Of a stretch of DNA of 64,000 bases, positions 54,228 to 62,306 are shown in pieces. Origin of the DNA: Phytoactinopolyspora limicola (GTDB lineage: Bacteria; Actinomycetota; Actinomycetes; Jiangellales; Jiangellaceae); NCBI RefSeq assembly GCF_011320225.1, contig NZ_JAAOEN010000004.1:490973-554972 (forward strand), read 5' to 3'. The position numbers were made by a program, and so were the translations under genes. The notes beneath the pieces are model-generated. The model ran no database searches and had not been told where the DNA came from. It was given only the letters and a program-made list of their open reading frames with translations. Numbering within the stretch: position 1 is the first letter of the stretch; every line of letters begins with the position of its first letter.

Positions 54228-55298
54228 TCACCCGGACATCTGGGTGAGCAGCCGGGCCGGGTTGTGCTGGAGCATCGTCGTCATATCCGCGTCCGTCACG
54301 CCGTGCTGCCGCAGCAGATCGGCGAAAGCCGCGCCGAGGTAGCTGTAACCCCACTCACCGTGGGTGGTGGAGTTCAGATAGACCTCGACACCCGTCATGT
54401 CCTGCGCGAGCAGGAGGCGATCTCGGTACCCATCCGCCACGAGCGCAGCGATCCGGCGCGCTCGGCTGTGGTCGGAGCGGAAGTACGCCTGCTTGGTGAA
54501 TTCACCTTCGGGAAGATCGTCGGGCAGTGGTTCGACGACGAAGTCCCAGAACTGCTTGCCGATGGTGTCGAAGGCGATGTTGACCCCGGTGTCGAGCACA
54601 GCGCGATCATAACCGGCGTCCGCCTGGGTATCCATGTGCCCGATCACCACCCGGCTGAGGTCGGCTCCTTCCTCGGCCAGGATCTCGACCTGCTCCAGAG
54701 CCATCGTCCCGTGTGTTGTGTGAGTGATCAGCGCCAGCCCGGTCTCGCGCTGCGCACGAGCGGCCGCGCGCAGGCACTTCTCCTCATGCGCGGTGATGAC
54801 GCCCAGCCCGGTCGCCTGCTCACCCAGGATGCCGGCTTTGACGGTGGTATCACCGATGCCGTCGATCACGTCGGCGACGAAACGTTCGGCCATCTCGTCG
54901 AGGGTCGCCTCGATGGCCCAGTCCGGACTGTACGGCTCCAGGTAGACCGCCGTCCCGGCGACGACGTGGACACCGCTGCGCCGGGAGATCTCCTGCAGCA
55001 ACGCCACGTTCCCGCCGTGTGTATCCCGTCCGACCACACCGTAGGGGCTGAGATCGACGACGGTGCCGATCCCCAACTCCGCCAGCCCGCCTAGTGCCGC
55101 GACCGCAACCTCCACCTGCGCCTCGTCGCGGGCGCGCATGTCAGCGCCGTCCGGGGTCGGGGCGTCGGATCGCGCCCGGGCGGGCGGCCCACCGGACAGC
55201 CACGGACCGGGGGTCAGCGACAACAGGTGCTCATGGTGCATGATCCCACCAAGCTCACTCGTCGCGACGGGACCGAGGACGGTCTGCACGTGGGCCAT
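54228..55298 (-). CDS. Phosphotriesterase-family metal hydrolase (YhfV/Php-like)
   Basis: This 356-residue TIM-barrel hydrolase has the first metal pair in IMHHEHL, the bridging-lysine region TVKAGILGE, later histidines in ITHTTHG and VIGHMD, and the last Asp in LLAQDMTG. The family includes lactonases, organophosphatases and the E. coli Php (YhfV) protein of unknown substrate. Here it ends an operon with a YhfX-like protein, a sugar ABC importer and a ROK kinase. This suggests a lactone or phosphosugar ester as substrate (inference). The ATG is preceded by CGGAGCG. Confidence 0.88.
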   Translation of the reverse strand: MAHVQTVLGPVATSELGGIMHHEHLLSLTPGPWLSGGPPARARSDAPTPDGADMRARDEAQVEVAVAALGGLAELGIGTVVDLSPYGVVGRDTHGGNVALLQEISRRSGVHVVAGTAVYLEPYSPDWAIEATLDEMAERFVADVIDGIGDTTVKAGILGEQATGLGVITAHEEKCLRAAARAQRETGLALITHTTHGTMALEQVEILAEEGADLSRVVIGHMDTQADAGYDRAVLDTGVNIAFDTIGKQFWDFVVEPLPDDLPEGEFTKQAYFRSDHSRARRIAALVADGYRDRLLLAQDMTGVEVYLNSTTHGEWGYSYLGAAFADLLRQHGVTDADMTTMLQHNPARLLTQMSG

Positions 55299-55311
55299 CT
55301 TGACGCTCCGT

Positions 55312-56088
55312 TCATGCTCGTTCGTCCGCCGCCTGCAGACCGGTGATCATGGATACGATCTCGTTCTTGTCGGTCTGCTCCGTCATCCGGGTCCCGACGT
55401 GGACACCACGGCGGAGCACGGTGATCCGGTTGGCGAGCCGCATCACCTGGTCGAGGTCGTGGCTCACCAGCAAGATGGCAAGATCGCGCCGCCGTAGCCG
55501 GTCGATCAGCTCCTCTACTTTCGCGGTCTCGGCGACACCGAGCGCGGCCGTGGGTTCATCCATGATGATCAGCTGCTTGGCCCACTGGGTCGCGCGGCTG
55601 ATGGCGATACCTTGTCGCTGCCCTCCGGACAGGTCGCGGATGATGGCCTTGGCCGAGGGGATCCGCACGTCCAGTTCATCCACCAGCGCTTGGGTCTCCC
55701 GCGCCATCCGCTTCTTGTCCAGCCGGCGGAACGGGCCGGTGACCAGCTCCCGTCCCAGGAACAGGTTCATATAAACCGGCTGGTGATCGGCCAAGGCGAG
55801 GTCCTGGTAGACGACCTCGATGCCCAGCTCGCGGACCTGCCGCGGATCGGTGGCGGTGACCTCCTCGCCGCTGATCCGGATCTGCCCAGCCGTTGGACGG
55901 TGGACACCGGCGACGAGTTTGACCAGGGTCGACTTTCCGGCGCCGTTGTCCCCAACGAGCGCGACGACCTCGCCGCTGTAGACGGACAGGTTGAATTCCT
56001 GTACCGCCACGACGCCGCCGAACTCCTTACGGACGCCGTCCAGTTGCAGCACAGGCTCACTGGTGCGAGTGGACTCGGTGGTGGTCAT
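55312..56088 (-). CDS. Sugar ABC transporter ATPase (single-domain, RbsA/FrcA-like)
   Basis: This 258-residue ATPase has Walker A VGDNGAGKSTLVKLVAG, Q-loop VYQDLALADHQPVYMNLFLGRE, signature LSGGQRQGIAISRA, Walker B LIIMDEPTAALGV and H-loop LVSHDLDQVMRLA, as in ribose/fructose-type importers. Most RbsA proteins have two such domains; this one has one, like FrcA. It overlaps the YhfX-like gene by ATGA and has AAGGAG upstream. Confidence 0.92.
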   Translation of the reverse strand: MTTTESTRTSEPVLQLDGVRKEFGGVVAVQEFNLSVYSGEVVALVGDNGAGKSTLVKLVAGVHRPTAGQIRISGEEVTATDPRQVRELGIEVVYQDLALADHQPVYMNLFLGRELVTGPFRRLDKKRMARETQALVDELDVRIPSAKAIIRDLSGGQRQGIAISRATQWAKQLIIMDEPTAALGVAETAKVEELIDRLRRRDLAILLVSHDLDQVMRLANRITVLRRGVHVGTRMTEQTDKNEIVSMITGLQAADERA

Positions 56089-57317
56089 TGGTGCGCTCCT
56101 TTCCCGCCGGCCGGATCGGGCGACCAGGTCGGGGTGCCGTCCGCTGACCAGAGCCCCGCCACCCGCGGGCGGCCGCTGCTCACGCCGGTGACGCCGGCGG
56201 TGTAGGCCCGGGTGACGAAGGCCTGGAAGCGGAAGCCGAAGACGACGCTGTCGCCGGCGTCCACCGTCCGTCCCGCTCCACCCGGCCGGCTGGTGAGGTC
56301 CAGTTGGCCGTAGTAATCGATCGCCTGCGGTGGTGGCAGTTCGGCCGGAACCAGGTCGGTCGCCTCCGGCGCGCGGCCAACGACGGCGCGCACGTCGTAG
56401 TCCGGGAACACCGGGTCGACGTACATCCCGCCGCCGAAACAGTACGCTCGGCCGCCGTAAACGTGGCTCACCTCGGACAGATAACAGCCGGCCGGGAGCT
56501 CGACGAGGTCGTGCCGGGCATGTAAGGGAGTTGTCCCGGTCAGGCCGTGTCCTGGCTCGACGTGAGTTGCGCCGCTGTCGGCCAGCCTGGCCAGGGTGGC
56601 GGCGGACGTCGTTCCCGGTGCGTTGACGTGGACATCCCCGTACCCAGCCGCCGCCAGCTCTGCGGCGGCCCGTTCCAGTGTGGCCAAGTTGTGGGTGGGC
56701 ACCACCGCCGCGGACCGCTGGTCGAACAGCAGGGCCGGGAATGTGGTGATGCCGGCGAAGTGGCCTCCATCGAACGAGTTGAGCGCGTCGGCGACGGCCC
56801 GGATCTCCGCCGCGGGGAATCCGCCCTCATGGCCCGGGTAGAACTGGTCCGCCGGATCGTGGATCCGCGCCAGGAATGCCTGGTCTCCCCCGATGGCGGC
56901 CGCCGCAGCGGCAGCGCCGCGGGCCTTCTCGTGGCTGAAGACGGTCCAGTGATCTGGTGCGAGAGCGGCCGCCTCGCCGGCCTCGGCGGCCGGAACCTGA
57001 ACCAGATGCCCGAGGTGGCCCAGACGCATCCCGGCCCGCGTGGTGGCGCGCGCACAGGCCATGTCGACGGCCACACTGGCCTCGATACCACCGGCCAGCA
57101 CCGCCCGGCAGACGTCCGGGTTGCGGCCGAACTGTTTGGTCATGGCCAGTGGGGTCAGGCCCAGCCGGCTAGCCTCGGCGGCGATCGCGGCGGCATTCGC
57201 GGTCACCGCGTCGAGATCGAACACATAGGTGTTGGCCGGCAGCTCACCCTGTTGGTGCAGCACGATAGCGGCGTCGATCAGCGCCGGGTTGCGCCGTCGG
57301 AGCAGGTCGAGGAACAC
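56085..57317 (-). CDS. YhfX-like PLP protein (alanine-racemase fold)
   Basis: This 410-residue protein resembles E. coli YhfX: LRRRNPALIDAAIVLHQQGELPANTYVFDLDAV at the start, LTPLAMTKQFGRNPDVCRAV with the likely PLP lysine in MTKQ, HLGHLVQVPAAEA, and DQFYPGHEGGFP. The fold is that of type III PLP enzymes (alanine racemase/D-threonine aldolase). Its reaction is not known. The GTG start follows GGAAGG. Its placement between the ABC permease and ATPase genes is unusual and ties its substrate to the imported compound. Confidence 0.85.
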   Translation of the reverse strand: MFLDLLRRRNPALIDAAIVLHQQGELPANTYVFDLDAVTANAAAIAAEASRLGLTPLAMTKQFGRNPDVCRAVLAGGIEASVAVDMACARATTRAGMRLGHLGHLVQVPAAEAGEAAALAPDHWTVFSHEKARGAAAAAAAIGGDQAFLARIHDPADQFYPGHEGGFPAAEIRAVADALNSFDGGHFAGITTFPALLFDQRSAAVVPTHNLATLERAAAELAAAGYGDVHVNAPGTTSAATLARLADSGATHVEPGHGLTGTTPLHARHDLVELPAGCYLSEVSHVYGGRAYCFGGGMYVDPVFPDYDVRAVVGRAPEATDLVPAELPPPQAIDYYGQLDLTSRPGGAGRTVDAGDSVVFGFRFQAFVTRAYTAGVTGVSSGRPRVAGLWSADGTPTWSPDPAGGKGAHQ

Positions 57318-57350
57318 GGGATCGGTACCTTCCAGGCGGAGGCGGGGTCG

Positions 57351-58328
57351 TCAGGTCTTCTTTTCGCGCAGCGTCAGGACCACCGCGACGAGAATGATCA
57401 GGCCGCGCGCGATCTGCTGCTCAGCCGGGGTGAACTGGGCGAGGATCAGGCCGTTGTTGAGTAGTCCCAGGATCAGCGAGCCGACGACGGCTCCGACAAC
57501 CGTGCCGACCCCGCCTTTCAACCGGGTCCCCCCGATGATGACGGCGGCGATGACGGTCAGCAGGTCCGCCGACCCCAGGGTGTAGGTGGCGCCGTGTAAC
57601 CGACCGGTGTAGAGCATGCCGGCCAGGGCCGCACAGGCACCACTGGCGACGAGCACCCCGATCCTGATCCGGTCGACGTTGACGCCGGCTACCCGCGCCG
57701 CTCCCACGTTGTCTCCGGTGGCCAGGACGTGTGCGCCGGCGCGGGTGTGCCGGAAGATGCAGTGTCCTGCGACGGCCACCGCACCGGACCAGAGAATCAG
57801 GGTCGAGACACCGGCGAGGCTACCGGCGCCGAAGAGTCCGTTGAAGACCTCGTTGGTCGACGGCACCGGCTGAAGCCGGGTGATGCGTTCCGATAGCCCG
57901 GTGACCAGGCCCATCATGCCCAACGTGATGAGGAACGACGGCAACCGCAGCTTCGCCACCAGCAAACCGTTGATCAGTCCGATCGTCATGCCGGTCAGCA
58001 GTCCGCCGGCGATACCGGCGACGAACCCGTGGTCGCGCAGCAGCACCGCGGACACCAGTGCGGACAGCGACACCACCGAGCCGATCGACAGGTCGATCTC
58101 ACCCGAGCTGAGGACGAAAACCGTGCCGACCGCCATCACGGTGATCGGTGCCGTCTGTTGCAGGATGAGCAGAAGATTGCCCGACGTCAGGAACCCTTCG
58201 TCGCGAAGCGTCACCGCCATCACGAGGAAGATCAAGACGAACCCGATGTAGACCAGGTAGGGCCGGAAGTCGTACGAGCCGAGGCTGGTACGCCGGCGCG
58301 CCGCGGTCTCCGTGGTGGTTGTGGTCAT
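57351..58328 (-). CDS. Sugar ABC transporter permease (RbsC-like)
   Basis: This 325-residue inner-membrane permease of the ribose/xylose type has eight to ten helices, with GEIDLSIGSVVSLSALVSAVLL (the family's conserved second segment), GLINGLLVAKLRLPSFLITLGMM and LGSADLLTVIAAVIIGGTRLKGGVGTVVGAVVGSLILG. It lies 46 bases after the binding-protein gene and 33 bases before the YhfX-like gene in the same direction. Confidence 0.93.
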   Translation of the reverse strand: MTTTTTETAARRRTSLGSYDFRPYLVYIGFVLIFLVMAVTLRDEGFLTSGNLLLILQQTAPITVMAVGTVFVLSSGEIDLSIGSVVSLSALVSAVLLRDHGFVAGIAGGLLTGMTIGLINGLLVAKLRLPSFLITLGMMGLVTGLSERITRLQPVPSTNEVFNGLFGAGSLAGVSTLILWSGAVAVAGHCIFRHTRAGAHVLATGDNVGAARVAGVNVDRIRIGVLVASGACAALAGMLYTGRLHGATYTLGSADLLTVIAAVIIGGTRLKGGVGTVVGAVVGSLILGLLNNGLILAQFTPAEQQIARGLIILVAVVLTLREKKT

Positions 58329-58374
58329 CGGACGCGCTCCCGGTCATCACCGTGCGGAGCACGGGCGAGCGGTG

Positions 58375-59538
58375 TCATCCGCACTCCTCACAGTTGCTCA
58401 GGGCGTCGGCGACGGCCGGAGGAAGGTCGCTGTTCAGGGAGTCGCGGTAACCCTGCTCGACGTTCTCCTTGGTCACCGTGAGCACGCCGGTGATGGCGAA
58501 GGCCGGAGCTTCCTTGCCCAGCAACGCGTAGCCGGCCGCGGCCGCCATCCCTTTCCCCAGGTTCCAGGCCTCGTCGGCGACGATCGCCAGCGTCTGGCCA
58601 CCACCGAGCATGTCGACGGCGACAGTGTCGTCCAGATCCAAGGTGACGATCTTGGTCGTGGTGTTGCCCGCGGTGCGCAGCGCGGCCAGCGCCCCCTGCG
58701 CTGGTTCGGCCCAGCTGGTGTAAAGCCCGTCCAGCCCGGGGTTCTGGGTCAACATCGCACTGGCGATGCTCTCGGCCGTGTTGGGGTCGGTGAAGCCCTG
58801 CTCGGCGACGATCTCGATGTCGGGGAACTCCGCCAGCAGGGTCTGTTTGAAGGCGGCGTCGCGCTGGTTGGTCACGTAGTACTCGGCCTCGTAGTACATG
58901 ATCCCGACCTCCCCCGTCCCGCCCAGGGCGTCGCCGAGGGCCACCGCCGCCTGGCGGCCCATCTCGACCAGGTCGTCGGTGACGATCGAGGTGTAGTGCT
59001 CGCCCCGGGTGAAGCCCTCCGGGACGTTGGAGAGGAAGATCAACTCGGTGCCGTTGTCCACAGCCGCGCGGAACGCCGTCGCCGCCGTCGTCGGATCGAC
59101 GGGGAGGCTGAGTATGACGTCCGGCTTGCGCACCATCGTCGTCTGGACTTGATCCGCCTGGGTTCCGGCGTCGAACTTGGCGTCCGCCGTGGCGATGACG
59201 TCGATGCCGAGCCGCTCGAACTCGGCCTGCGCACCGGCCTGGACGGCGGCCACGAACGCTGACGACGTGTGCCAGAGCATCGCCGCCTTGTAGTCGCCAG
59301 CTCGGAGCTCGGCCACCTCGTCGTCGGTGAACGTCAGGTCGGCGACCGGCGTGGCCGCCTCGCCGTTCGGTCCCTCCGTGTCGTTGACCTCGCGGTCGAG
59401 GATGACGTTGCCCGAGGTGGTGGAGCCGGGCGACTCGTCGGCGGTACTGGCGGTGTCGCCAGCGCCGGTGCTACATGCTGCGAGTGCCAGGATCAGGCAC
59501 ATGCCGGTGGCCGCACCGGCCAGCGTTCTGCGCGGCAT
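58375..59538 (-). CDS. Sugar-binding lipoprotein of the ABC importer
   Basis: This 387-residue extracellular binding protein has a lipoprotein signal (GMCLILALAACSTG, lipid Cys at about residue 22) and a periplasmic-binding type I fold: AMLWHTSSAFVAAVQAGAQAEFERLGIDVIATADAKFD, VILSLPVDPTTAATAFRAAVDNGTELIFLSNV, YYEAEYYVTNQRDAAF and GLYTSWAEPAQGALAALR. Such proteins bind ribose-, galactose- or inositol-like ligands; the ligand here is unknown. The start has AAGGGAG upstream. It follows the ROK kinase gene by 11 bases. Confidence 0.92.
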   Translation of the reverse strand: MPRRTLAGAATGMCLILALAACSTGAGDTASTADESPGSTTSGNVILDREVNDTEGPNGEAATPVADLTFTDDEVAELRAGDYKAAMLWHTSSAFVAAVQAGAQAEFERLGIDVIATADAKFDAGTQADQVQTTMVRKPDVILSLPVDPTTAATAFRAAVDNGTELIFLSNVPEGFTRGEHYTSIVTDDLVEMGRQAAVALGDALGGTGEVGIMYYEAEYYVTNQRDAAFKQTLLAEFPDIEIVAEQGFTDPNTAESIASAMLTQNPGLDGLYTSWAEPAQGALAALRTAGNTTTKIVTLDLDDTVAVDMLGGGQTLAIVADEAWNLGKGMAAAAGYALLGKEAPAFAITGVLTVTKENVEQGYRDSLNSDLPPAVADALSNCEECG

Positions 59539-59549
59539 GAGGACTCCCT

Positions 59550-60506
59550 TCAGATGGTTTCGCGGGAAACGTGAGTTCGGGCTGAATCCAGCGCCAGTGC
59601 GACGGCGCCGTGCAACGATGCGTCTTCGGTGAACGTGGCGGGTAGGACGTCGGGCGGAAACGGCACGGCCTGGCGGACGTGGTGGGACACGATCGGCAGG
59701 ATCACGTCGGCGTGCGCCATCATGCCCCCGCCTATCACGACCCGTTCGGGGTCGACGAGCACCGCGATGTTGGCGATGGCGGTGGCCAACTCGCCCAATG
59801 CCTGGTGTACGACGTGTTGCGCGGATACGTCTGAGCTGGCCAGCACTGCCGCGGCATCGAGGTCTACGCCGAGAAACCGACCCGCCGCCGCACCGATGGC
59901 CTTGCCGCTCACCATTTCCTCGAAGGCGGCGTGCCCGTTGTGCAGCACTGCCGGATCCGTGGTGCTACGGGTCAGGTAGCCGATCTCTCCTGCTGCCTGA
60001 TGGGCGCCGGCTACCACCTGCCCGCCGATGGTCAACGCGGCGGCGACGCCGGTGCCCAGACTGATGTAGACACCTGGATCGCTGCCCCGCAACGCACCAA
60101 AACGCAGCTCGGCAAGGGCGCCGGCGCGGACGTCGTTGGCTACGACGACATCCGCCACGGCAAGTTCGGCCCGAAGGCTGTCCGCCAGGGCCAGCCGTTC
60201 CCACCCGGGCAGGTTGGGCGCGAAGAGGATGCCGTCGGATCGGACCACCCCGGGGCTGACGGCGGCGTAGGCGACGACCGAACGACCATGCTCGGTGGCT
60301 ACCGGCCCGGACAACCGGGCTACCGCCGCCGCGATGCGGTCGAGTGCCTGCGCGGGGCCCTGTTCGGCGAAGGTCGGGAACCGGACCCGGTCGAGCACCG
60401 CCCCCGTCGCCGCCGCCAAGGCGACGTCGATCTTGGTGCCGCCGATGTCGACCGCGATCACTGCCGCGTCGCCGTCGAGCTCAACCGCTGGTGCTTCGAT
60501 GAACAT
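59550..60506 (-). CDS. ROK-family sugar kinase-like protein
   Basis: This 318-residue ROK-fold protein has the phosphate-binding IAVDIGGTKIDVAL, the ANDVRAGALAELRFGAL motif with catalytic Asp, ISLGTGVAAALTIGG and a C-terminal VVIGGGMM. Following AGEIGYL, where ROK kinases usually have GEIGH and a CxCGxxGC zinc site, the histidine and cysteines are absent, so it may be a zinc-independent or divergent kinase. No ribosome site precedes ATG 60506; the transcript may be leaderless. It leads the sugar operon, with the operator next to its start. Confidence 0.85.
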   Translation of the reverse strand: MFIEAPAVELDGDAAVIAVDIGGTKIDVALAAATGAVLDRVRFPTFAEQGPAQALDRIAAAVARLSGPVATEHGRSVVAYAAVSPGVVRSDGILFAPNLPGWERLALADSLRAELAVADVVVANDVRAGALAELRFGALRGSDPGVYISLGTGVAAALTIGGQVVAGAHQAAGEIGYLTRSTTDPAVLHNGHAAFEEMVSGKAIGAAAGRFLGVDLDAAAVLASSDVSAQHVVHQALGELATAIANIAVLVDPERVVIGGGMMAHADVILPIVSHHVRQAVPFPPDVLPATFTEDASLHGAVALALDSARTHVSRETI

Positions 60507-60508
60507 TT

Positions 60509-60535
60509 TTAGGATTCTTTATTAAAGACTCCTAA
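60509..60535. promoter_or_regulatory. 27-bp palindromic operator for the ROK repressor
   Basis: TTAGGATTCTTTA is followed by one central T and TAAAGACTCCTAA; 12 of the 13 symmetric base pairs match. It fills the divergent gap 3 bases upstream of the kinase start and 33 bases before the ROK regulator start. A/T-rich palindromes of this size are typical for NagC/Mlc/XylR-type ROK repressors. Confidence 0.75.
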
Positions 60536-60554
60536 GTGTCAAGCATTCGGTCGT

Positions 60555-60568
60555 TATGATCGGTCTCA
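60555..60568 (+). promoter_or_regulatory. Leaderless promoter of the ROK regulator
   Basis: TATGAT (60555-60560) ends seven bases before ATG 60568, and no ribosome-binding site is present, so the transcript is probably leaderless. This decides the start over the upstream in-frame ATG at 60556. Confidence 0.55.
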
Positions 60569-61818
60569 TGGACTCCTCCAAGCGGCCGCCCGGTCCACGC
60601 TCAGCAGCGGTCGCGCCGTCCCTGCTCCGCGAGATGAACCAACGGCTCCTCCTGGATCGGCTCTTCGTTCACGGCCCGGCCACCCGCCCAGAGCTCGCCC
60701 GCGACTGCGGCCTGTCGCAACCCACCGTCTTCGCCGCTCTGGCCGACATGGAGAAGTCCGGTCTGGTGCGCCCGTGCGGCCGGTCGGAGGTCCCCCAAGG
60801 ACGCCCCGCCATGCAGTACGAGGCCAACCCCACCATCGGCACCGTGGTAGGCGTCGACATCGGCCATGACTGGCTGCGGCTCCTGGCCACCGACCTCGCC
60901 GGCAACCAGCTCAGCAGGCTCGACGTACGCAACACCGCCCGCAGTGCACGCGCGCTGGTCGAACGGGTCAGCCAGGCGGTCGCCGACGTCACGGCCGAGG
61001 CCGGCCAGCAGCCGTCCGCGGTCACCCACACCGTCATCGGGTCGCCCGGTGTCTATGACCCGCAGCACCGCCGCGTCATGTACGCCGCCAACCTCCCCGG
61101 CTGGCAGCGCGCCGGACTCGCCGACGCACTAACCGAGAAGCTGGGCACCAATCTGACCATCGACAACGACGCGAACCTCGCGGCGCTGGGCGAACTCACC
61201 TACGGCGCGGCCAGGGGTGTCCAACAATTCGTCTACCTGACGATTGGCACCGGCCTCGGGCTCGGGCTCGTCCTGGATGGCCAGCTGTATCGCGGCTTCA
61301 CCGGGGCCGCCGGTGAGGTGGGTTACCTACCGATCGGCGACGAACCCACGACGGCACCTGCCGAGAATCCACAACGCGGCAAACTCGAAGAGGCTCTCGC
61401 CGCCGACGCCGTCGTGCGCCGTGCGGTGTCGGCCGGAATGACCTCACCCATCACCGCCGAACAGGTCTTCACCGCCGCCCGGCAGGGCGATCCGAGAGCC
61501 CTCGACGCAGTGCGGGCCGAGGCGACGAAGCTCGCCCAGCTGGTCGCGGGTATTCTCGCGTTCCTCGATCCGGAGCTGATCGTCGTCGGCGGTGGTGTCG
61601 GGCAGAACCTGGACCTACTGGAACCCGAAATGACCGCCGCTCTCGCGCAGCTCACTCCCCTGCGTCCCACGATGACCACTGGTGACCTGGGCCGCGAGGC
61701 GGTGGTCCGCGGGGCCATCGCCATCGGCGTCGAACGCGCCCGGGAAACCGTGTTCAACGCCCGCCGCAACGGGCATCAGGCGTCCGCGACGAAGGCCACC
61801 AAACGCACGTCGTCCTGA
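60568..61818 (+). CDS. ROK-family transcriptional repressor
   Basis: This 416-residue regulator joins an N-terminal winged helix (LLDRLFVHGPATRPELARDCGLSQPTVFAALADMEKSGLV) with a ROK sugar-binding domain (VGVDIGHDWLRLLATDLAG, DNDANLAALGELTYGAARG, LTIGTGLGLGLVLDGQLYRG). The zinc cysteines normally found after GAAGEVGYL are missing. It is divergent from the sugar operon starting with a ROK kinase, and a strong palindrome lies in between, so it most likely represses that operon until a sugar or phosphosugar binds. Confidence 0.92.
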   Translation: MDSSKRPPGPRSAAVAPSLLREMNQRLLLDRLFVHGPATRPELARDCGLSQPTVFAALADMEKSGLVRPCGRSEVPQGRPAMQYEANPTIGTVVGVDIGHDWLRLLATDLAGNQLSRLDVRNTARSARALVERVSQAVADVTAEAGQQPSAVTHTVIGSPGVYDPQHRRVMYAANLPGWQRAGLADALTEKLGTNLTIDNDANLAALGELTYGAARGVQQFVYLTIGTGLGLGLVLDGQLYRGFTGAAGEVGYLPIGDEPTTAPAENPQRGKLEEALAADAVVRRAVSAGMTSPITAEQVFTAARQGDPRALDAVRAEATKLAQLVAGILAFLDPELIVVGGGVGQNLDLLEPEMTAALAQLTPLRPTMTTGDLGREAVVRGAIAIGVERARETVFNARRNGHQASATKATKRTSS

Positions 61819-61832
61819 ATCTGTAGGAGAGG

Positions 61833-62303
61833 ATGACGTCGGCACCTCGGATGGTTGACACCACCATGTCGACTACTGATGTACTGCCCGACGAAGCGAC
61901 GCCGTTCGGCCAACGGGTACGTGAACGGCTACGCAACGAGCGGATCATCTGGCTCACGACGGTCGGCCGCGACGGCACCCCGCAACCCAACCCGTTGTGG
62001 TTCGTGTGGAGCGGCGACGACACCATCGTCATCTACACTCCCCCGGACGCTCACCGGCTCACCCACATCGCGGCCCGCCCCACCGTGTCGTTGCATTTCA
62101 ACGGCACTCCCAGCGGCGGCGACATCGTCGTGATACGCGGGACCGCCGAACGCGCCGACGACCTCCCCTCGCCGGACGATCACCCCGAGTACCTGGCCAA
62201 ATACGACGACGACATGGTGACGGTGGTCGGCAGCGTCGCGCAGTTCGCAGCCACGTATCACGTTCCCATCCGAATCCGGCTGACCGGGACGCGCGGCTTC
62301 TGA
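61833..62303 (+). CDS. PPOX-class F420-dependent oxidoreductase
   Basis: This 156-residue split-barrel protein has the family pattern IIWLTTVGRDGTPQPNPLWFVWSGDDTIVIYTPPDAHRLTHIAARPTVSLHFNG followed by VVIRGTAE. Relatives use F420 to reduce biliverdin or other unsaturated compounds. AGGAGAGG is immediately upstream of ATG 61833; a second ATG at 61866 lies 11 residues later and is closer to the usual start. It follows the ROK regulator by 14 bases and may be co-transcribed. Confidence 0.85.
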   Translation: MTSAPRMVDTTMSTTDVLPDEATPFGQRVRERLRNERIIWLTTVGRDGTPQPNPLWFVWSGDDTIVIYTPPDAHRLTHIAARPTVSLHFNGTPSGGDIVVIRGTAERADDLPSPDDHPEYLAKYDDDMVTVVGSVAQFAATYHVPIRIRLTGTRGF

Positions 62304-62306
62304 TCC

